From positions 868,001 to 932,000 of the forward strand of contig NZ_CP083349.1 in NCBI RefSeq assembly GCF_020035535.1: a stretch of 64,000 nucleotides of DNA. Reading direction: 5' to 3'. Under the pieces are notes generated by a model, which searched no databases, was not told where the DNA came from, and worked only from the letters and a program-made list of their open reading frames with translations. The position numbers were made by a program, and so were the translations under genes. This DNA comes from Ensifer adhaerens. GTDB taxonomy: Bacteria; Pseudomonadota; Alphaproteobacteria; Rhizobiales; Rhizobiaceae. How positions within the stretch are numbered: position 1 is the first letter of the stretch; every line of letters begins with the position of its first letter. Positions 61,608 through 64,000 of the stretch are shown here, piece by piece.

Positions 61608-63631
61608 CATTTCGCGGCGTCGTCGTGGAAATGTTCGTAAACCAGCCGGGCCACCGTTTCGGAAATGCCGCTGACGGCCATGAGGTCGTTGATGCCGGCG
61701 CGGGAGACGGCCTTTGCGGTGCCGAAATGCGTGAGCAGCGCGCGCTTGCGCGTCGGGCCGATGCCGGCGATCTCGTCGAGCGGGTTCTTGACCATCTCCT
61801 TCTTGCGCCGCGCCCGATGCGAGCCGATCGCAAACCGGTGCGCCTCGTCGCGCAGTCGCTGGATGAAGTAGAGCACCGGGTCGCGCGGCGGCAGCGTGAA
61901 GCTGTCTCGTCCAAGCGCGAAGAAGCGTTCGCGTCCAGCATCGCGGTCGACACCCTTGGCAACGCCGATTGCGGTCACGCAGTCTTCGACGTCGAGCTCT
62001 TTAAGAATGGCCCGCACGGCGGTCATCTGGCCCTGGCCACCGTCGATGAGGATGACATCGGGCCAGGCGGGGAAGGCGCCGTCATCGGTCGGCTCGGCGC
62101 TCCTGTCCGGCTTGCCTTCTTCCTTGAGCAGTCGCGAAAACCGCCGCGTCATCACCTCGCGCATCATGCCGAAGTCGTCGCCTGGCGTGATGTCGGTCGA
62201 TTTGATGTTGAACTTCCGATACTGGCCTTTGACGAAACCTTCCGGCCCCGCCACCACCATGCCGCCAACGGCGTTGGTGCCCATGATGTGGGAGTTGTCG
62301 TAGATCTCGATGCGGCGCGGTGTGCGTTCGAGCTTGAAGGTTTCCGAAAAGCCTTCAAGCAGCCTCGACTGGGAGGCGGTTTCCGCCAGCTTGCGGCCAT
62401 GGGCTTCACGCGCATTGGCAAGCGCGTGGTCGACGAGATCCTTCTTCTCGCCGCGCTGCGGCACCTGGATCGCGACTTTGTATCCGGATTTCTCGCTGAG
62501 CGCCTGGCCGAGCAGTTCCTGTTCTTCCACGGCTTCGCAAAGCAGGATCTGCCGTGGACAGGGCTTGTCATCGTAAAACTGCGCAAGGAACTGCGAGAGC
62601 ACCTCAGCTGTCGGCAGCGAGGGGTCGGCCTTCGGGAAGTAGGCGCGGTTGCCCCAGTTCTGGCCGGTGCGGAAGAAGAAGACCTGGATGCAGGAAATGC
62701 CGCCTTCGTGGTGGATCGCAAAGACATCCGCTTCCTCGACGCCGGCGGGATTGATGCCCTGATGGCTCTGGACGTGGCTGAGTGCCGCCAGACGGTCGCG
62801 GTAAAGGGCCGCCCGTTCGAAGTCGAGGTTCTCGGCGGCCTCGCCCATGGCGGCGGCAATCGTCGCCTTCACCGCCTGGCTCTTGCCCGAGAGAAAGTCC
62901 TTGGCCTCCTGCACCAGCTCCGCATAGCCCTGATCGCTGATTTCGCCGGTGCACGGCGCCGAACAGCGCTTGATCTGGTAGAGCAGACAGGGCCGCGTGC
63001 GCGTCTCGAAAACGCTGTCGGTGCAGGTCCGAAGCAAAAAGGCGCGCTGCAGCGAATTGATGGTGCGGCCGACGGCGCCGGCCGACGCGAACGGACCGAA
63101 GAAATCGCCTTTGCGACTGCGCGCGCCGCGATGCTTGTAGAGCGCCGGCGCCCGGCTGTCGCCGGTGACCAGGATATAGGGAAACGACTTGTCGTCGCGC
63201 AAAAGCACGTTGAAGCGTGGGCGCAAGCGCTTGATCAGGTTTGCTTCGAGCAGCAGCGCCTCGATCTCGGTGCGCGTGGTCACGAACTCCATGTTCGCCG
63301 TTTCGCGGACCATGCGCGCGATACGGTTGGAGTGGCCGCGCCCCTGGGCATAGTTGCTCACACGCTTCTTCAGGCTGCGCGCCTTGCCGACGTAAAGTAC
63401 GTCGCCGGTCTCGTTGAACATGCGGTAGACGCCGGGACCGTTTGGCAACAGTTTGACGAAGGCCTGGATCAGCTCCGCGCCTTTCAAGCCGTCCATTTCG
63501 GCGTGATTCTCGTTCCACTCGACCGGCGGCGCAGCGTTTGTGCTTTCTGCCGCTTCGACCAGATCGTCGTCGTCTTCCGTCTCGGTACCGTCGTAGAGGA
63601 TGCCGCCGTCGGCCGGCACGCGTCCATTCAT
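61607..63631 (-). CDS. uvrC: excinuclease ABC subunit C
   Basis: A 674-residue nuclease that makes both incisions in nucleotide excision repair. The N-terminal GIY-YIG domain contains [23 protein letters not shown]. The UvrB-interacting motif follows near the middle. The RNase H-like part has [16 protein letters not shown] and [11 protein letters not shown], and helix-hairpin-helix motifs close the C-terminus ([17 protein letters not shown]). An approximately 55-residue N-terminal extension, rich in Asp and Glu, precedes the nuclease. Its ATG overlaps the SDR stop (ATGA). Confidence 0.96.
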   Translation of the reverse strand: MNGRVPADGGILYDGTETEDDDDLVEAAESTNAAPPVEWNENHAEMDGLKGAELIQAFVKLLPNGPGVYRMFNETGDVLYVGKARSLKKRVSNYAQGRGHSNRIARMVRETANMEFVTTRTEIEALLLEANLIKRLRPRFNVLLRDDKSFPYILVTGDSRAPALYKHRGARSRKGDFFGPFASAGAVGRTINSLQRAFLLRTCTDSVFETRTRPCLLYQIKRCSAPCTGEISDQGYAELVQEAKDFLSGKSQAVKATIAAAMGEAAENLDFERAALYRDRLAALSHVQSHQGINPAGVEEADVFAIHHEGGISCIQVFFFRTGQNWGNRAYFPKADPSLPTAEVLSQFLAQFYDDKPCPRQILLCEAVEEQELLGQALSEKSGYKVAIQVPQRGEKKDLVDHALANAREAHGRKLAETASQSRLLEGFSETFKLERTPRRIEIYDNSHIMGTNAVGGMVVAGPEGFVKGQYRKFNIKSTDITPGDDFGMMREVMTRRFSRLLKEEGKPDRSAEPTDDGAFPAWPDVILIDGGQGQMTAVRAILKELDVEDCVTAIGVAKGVDRDAGRERFFALGRDSFTLPPRDPVLYFIQRLRDEAHRFAIGSHRARRKKEMVKNPLDEIAGIGPTRKRALLTHFGTAKAVSRAGINDLMAVSGISETVARLVYEHFHDDAAK

Positions 63632-64000
63632 TCCACTATCTCCCTGATGTCGGGCGTTTCCCAGGCGAGGTGTTGGCCCCCGTCGAGCGCGATCATCTGT
63701 CCGGTGATCGACGGTGTGTCGAACAGGAACCGGATCGTCCGTCCGAATTCGTCGAGCGTCGGCCCGCGTTTGAGAATCAGCGCATCGACCTGCGCCTCAA
63801 AATCCCCAGGGTCCTGCCGTTCGTTCGGCAGCGTCGGCCCGGGGCCGATGCCGTTGACGCGGATGCGCGGGGCAAGCGCCTGCGCCATGGTCCGGGTTGC
63901 CGTCCACAGCGCCGACTTGGACAACATATAGGAATAAAAGCGCGGATTGGGAGCCCAGACGCGTTGGTCGATGACATTGATAATGAGACCATTGGCGCCG
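63628..64000 (-). CDS. SDR-family oxidoreductase, 5' part beyond window
   Basis: The C-terminal 123 residues of a short-chain dehydrogenase; the N-terminus with the cofactor loop lies beyond the window edge. Visible are [11 protein letters not shown] (the Tyr-x3-Lys pair), [12 protein letters not shown] and the C-terminal [12 protein letters not shown]. The frame is open to the last base. The stop overlaps the uvrC start (ATGA), so the pair is translationally coupled. FolM-like reductases keep this kind of C-terminus, but the function is unproven. Confidence 0.85.
   Translation of the reverse strand, partial: GANGLIINVIDQRVWAPNPRFYSYMLSKSALWTATRTMAQALAPRIRVNGIGPGPTLPNERQDPGDFEAQVDALILKRGPTLDEFGRTIRFLFDTPSITGQMIALDGGQHLAWETPDIREIVE

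Noticed and set aside
61511..63931. Long open frame on the plus strand (806 codons) across uvrC
   Set aside because: Antisense to uvrC, whose motifs are unmistakable; the plus frame shows no family motif or ribosome site.

Overview
The window looks like chromosomal DNA from an alphaproteobacterium of the Rhizobiaceae, most like Sinorhizobium/Ensifer. This is an inference from GC-rich codon use, DUF680-type secreted proteins, the ribosomal protein S6 and L9 tails, and gene orders such as rpsF-rpsR-DUF2232-rplI, dnaB/alr/radA/cvpA/purF, fabD-fabG-acpP-fabF-mltG-yicC-gmk, lptF-lptG-lptD-surA-pdxA-rsmA and uvrC-pgsA-moaD-moaE. No rRNA, tRNA, CRISPR array, transposase, phage or plasmid gene was seen. 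Genes are dense, and nearly all are intact. Only the two genes cut by the window edges are incomplete.

Layout. 1-4.8 kb: two tandem GFA-domain proteins, a proline iminopeptidase, citramalate synthase and a RarD-type permease. 4.8-11.3 kb: a LOG-family protein (minus strand), a LysM envelope protein, an Atm1-type ABC exporter and the psd-pssA pair for phosphatidylethanolamine. 11.3-21 kb (mostly minus strand): SDR, purF, cvpA, radA, alr and dnaB, with an AraC regulator plus AzlC/AzlD exporter inserted on the plus strand. 21.3-24.6 kb: a MarR-MFS-HlyD drug-efflux cassette on the plus strand. 24.7-29.1 kb (minus strand): rplI, DUF2232, rpsR, rpsF, a ClbS/DfsB-like protein and an aldo-keto reductase.

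29.4-36.6 kb (plus strand): the fatty-acid and cell-envelope block fabD, fabG, acpP, fabF, mltG, yicC, gmk. 36.7-44.3 kb (minus strand): the LPS-transport block lptF-lptG-lptD, followed by a SurA-like chaperone, pdxA and rsmA. 44.7-46.7 kb: leucyl aminopeptidase and holC. 46.7-64 kb is more accessory: a sugar 1-dehydrogenase, a GNAT protein, an ABC-F ATPase, two paralogous small secreted proteins, a second MarR regulator, a degenerate GGDEF protein, a large adenylation-carrier-acyltransferase fusion, DinB, GST, ndk, a CGNR zinc-finger/lipoprotein pair, an orphan LivH-type permease, moaE-moaD-pgsA, uvrC and a partial SDR.

Envelope biogenesis recurs through the window: phospholipid synthesis (psd, pssA, pgsA), fatty acid initiation and elongation (fabD, fabG, acpP, fabF), LPS export (lptF, lptG, lptD) and peptidoglycan (alr, mltG, LysM protein). 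The most unusual protein is the 866-residue fusion at 53569-56169. It joins an amino/aryl-acid adenylation domain, a phosphopantetheine carrier and an integral-membrane acyltransferase-3-like domain, which is the logic of the Dlt system in a single chain. The most unusual non-coding element is a 45-nt near-perfect palindrome just before fabD. All functional calls come from reading the translated sequence by eye; no database search was run.
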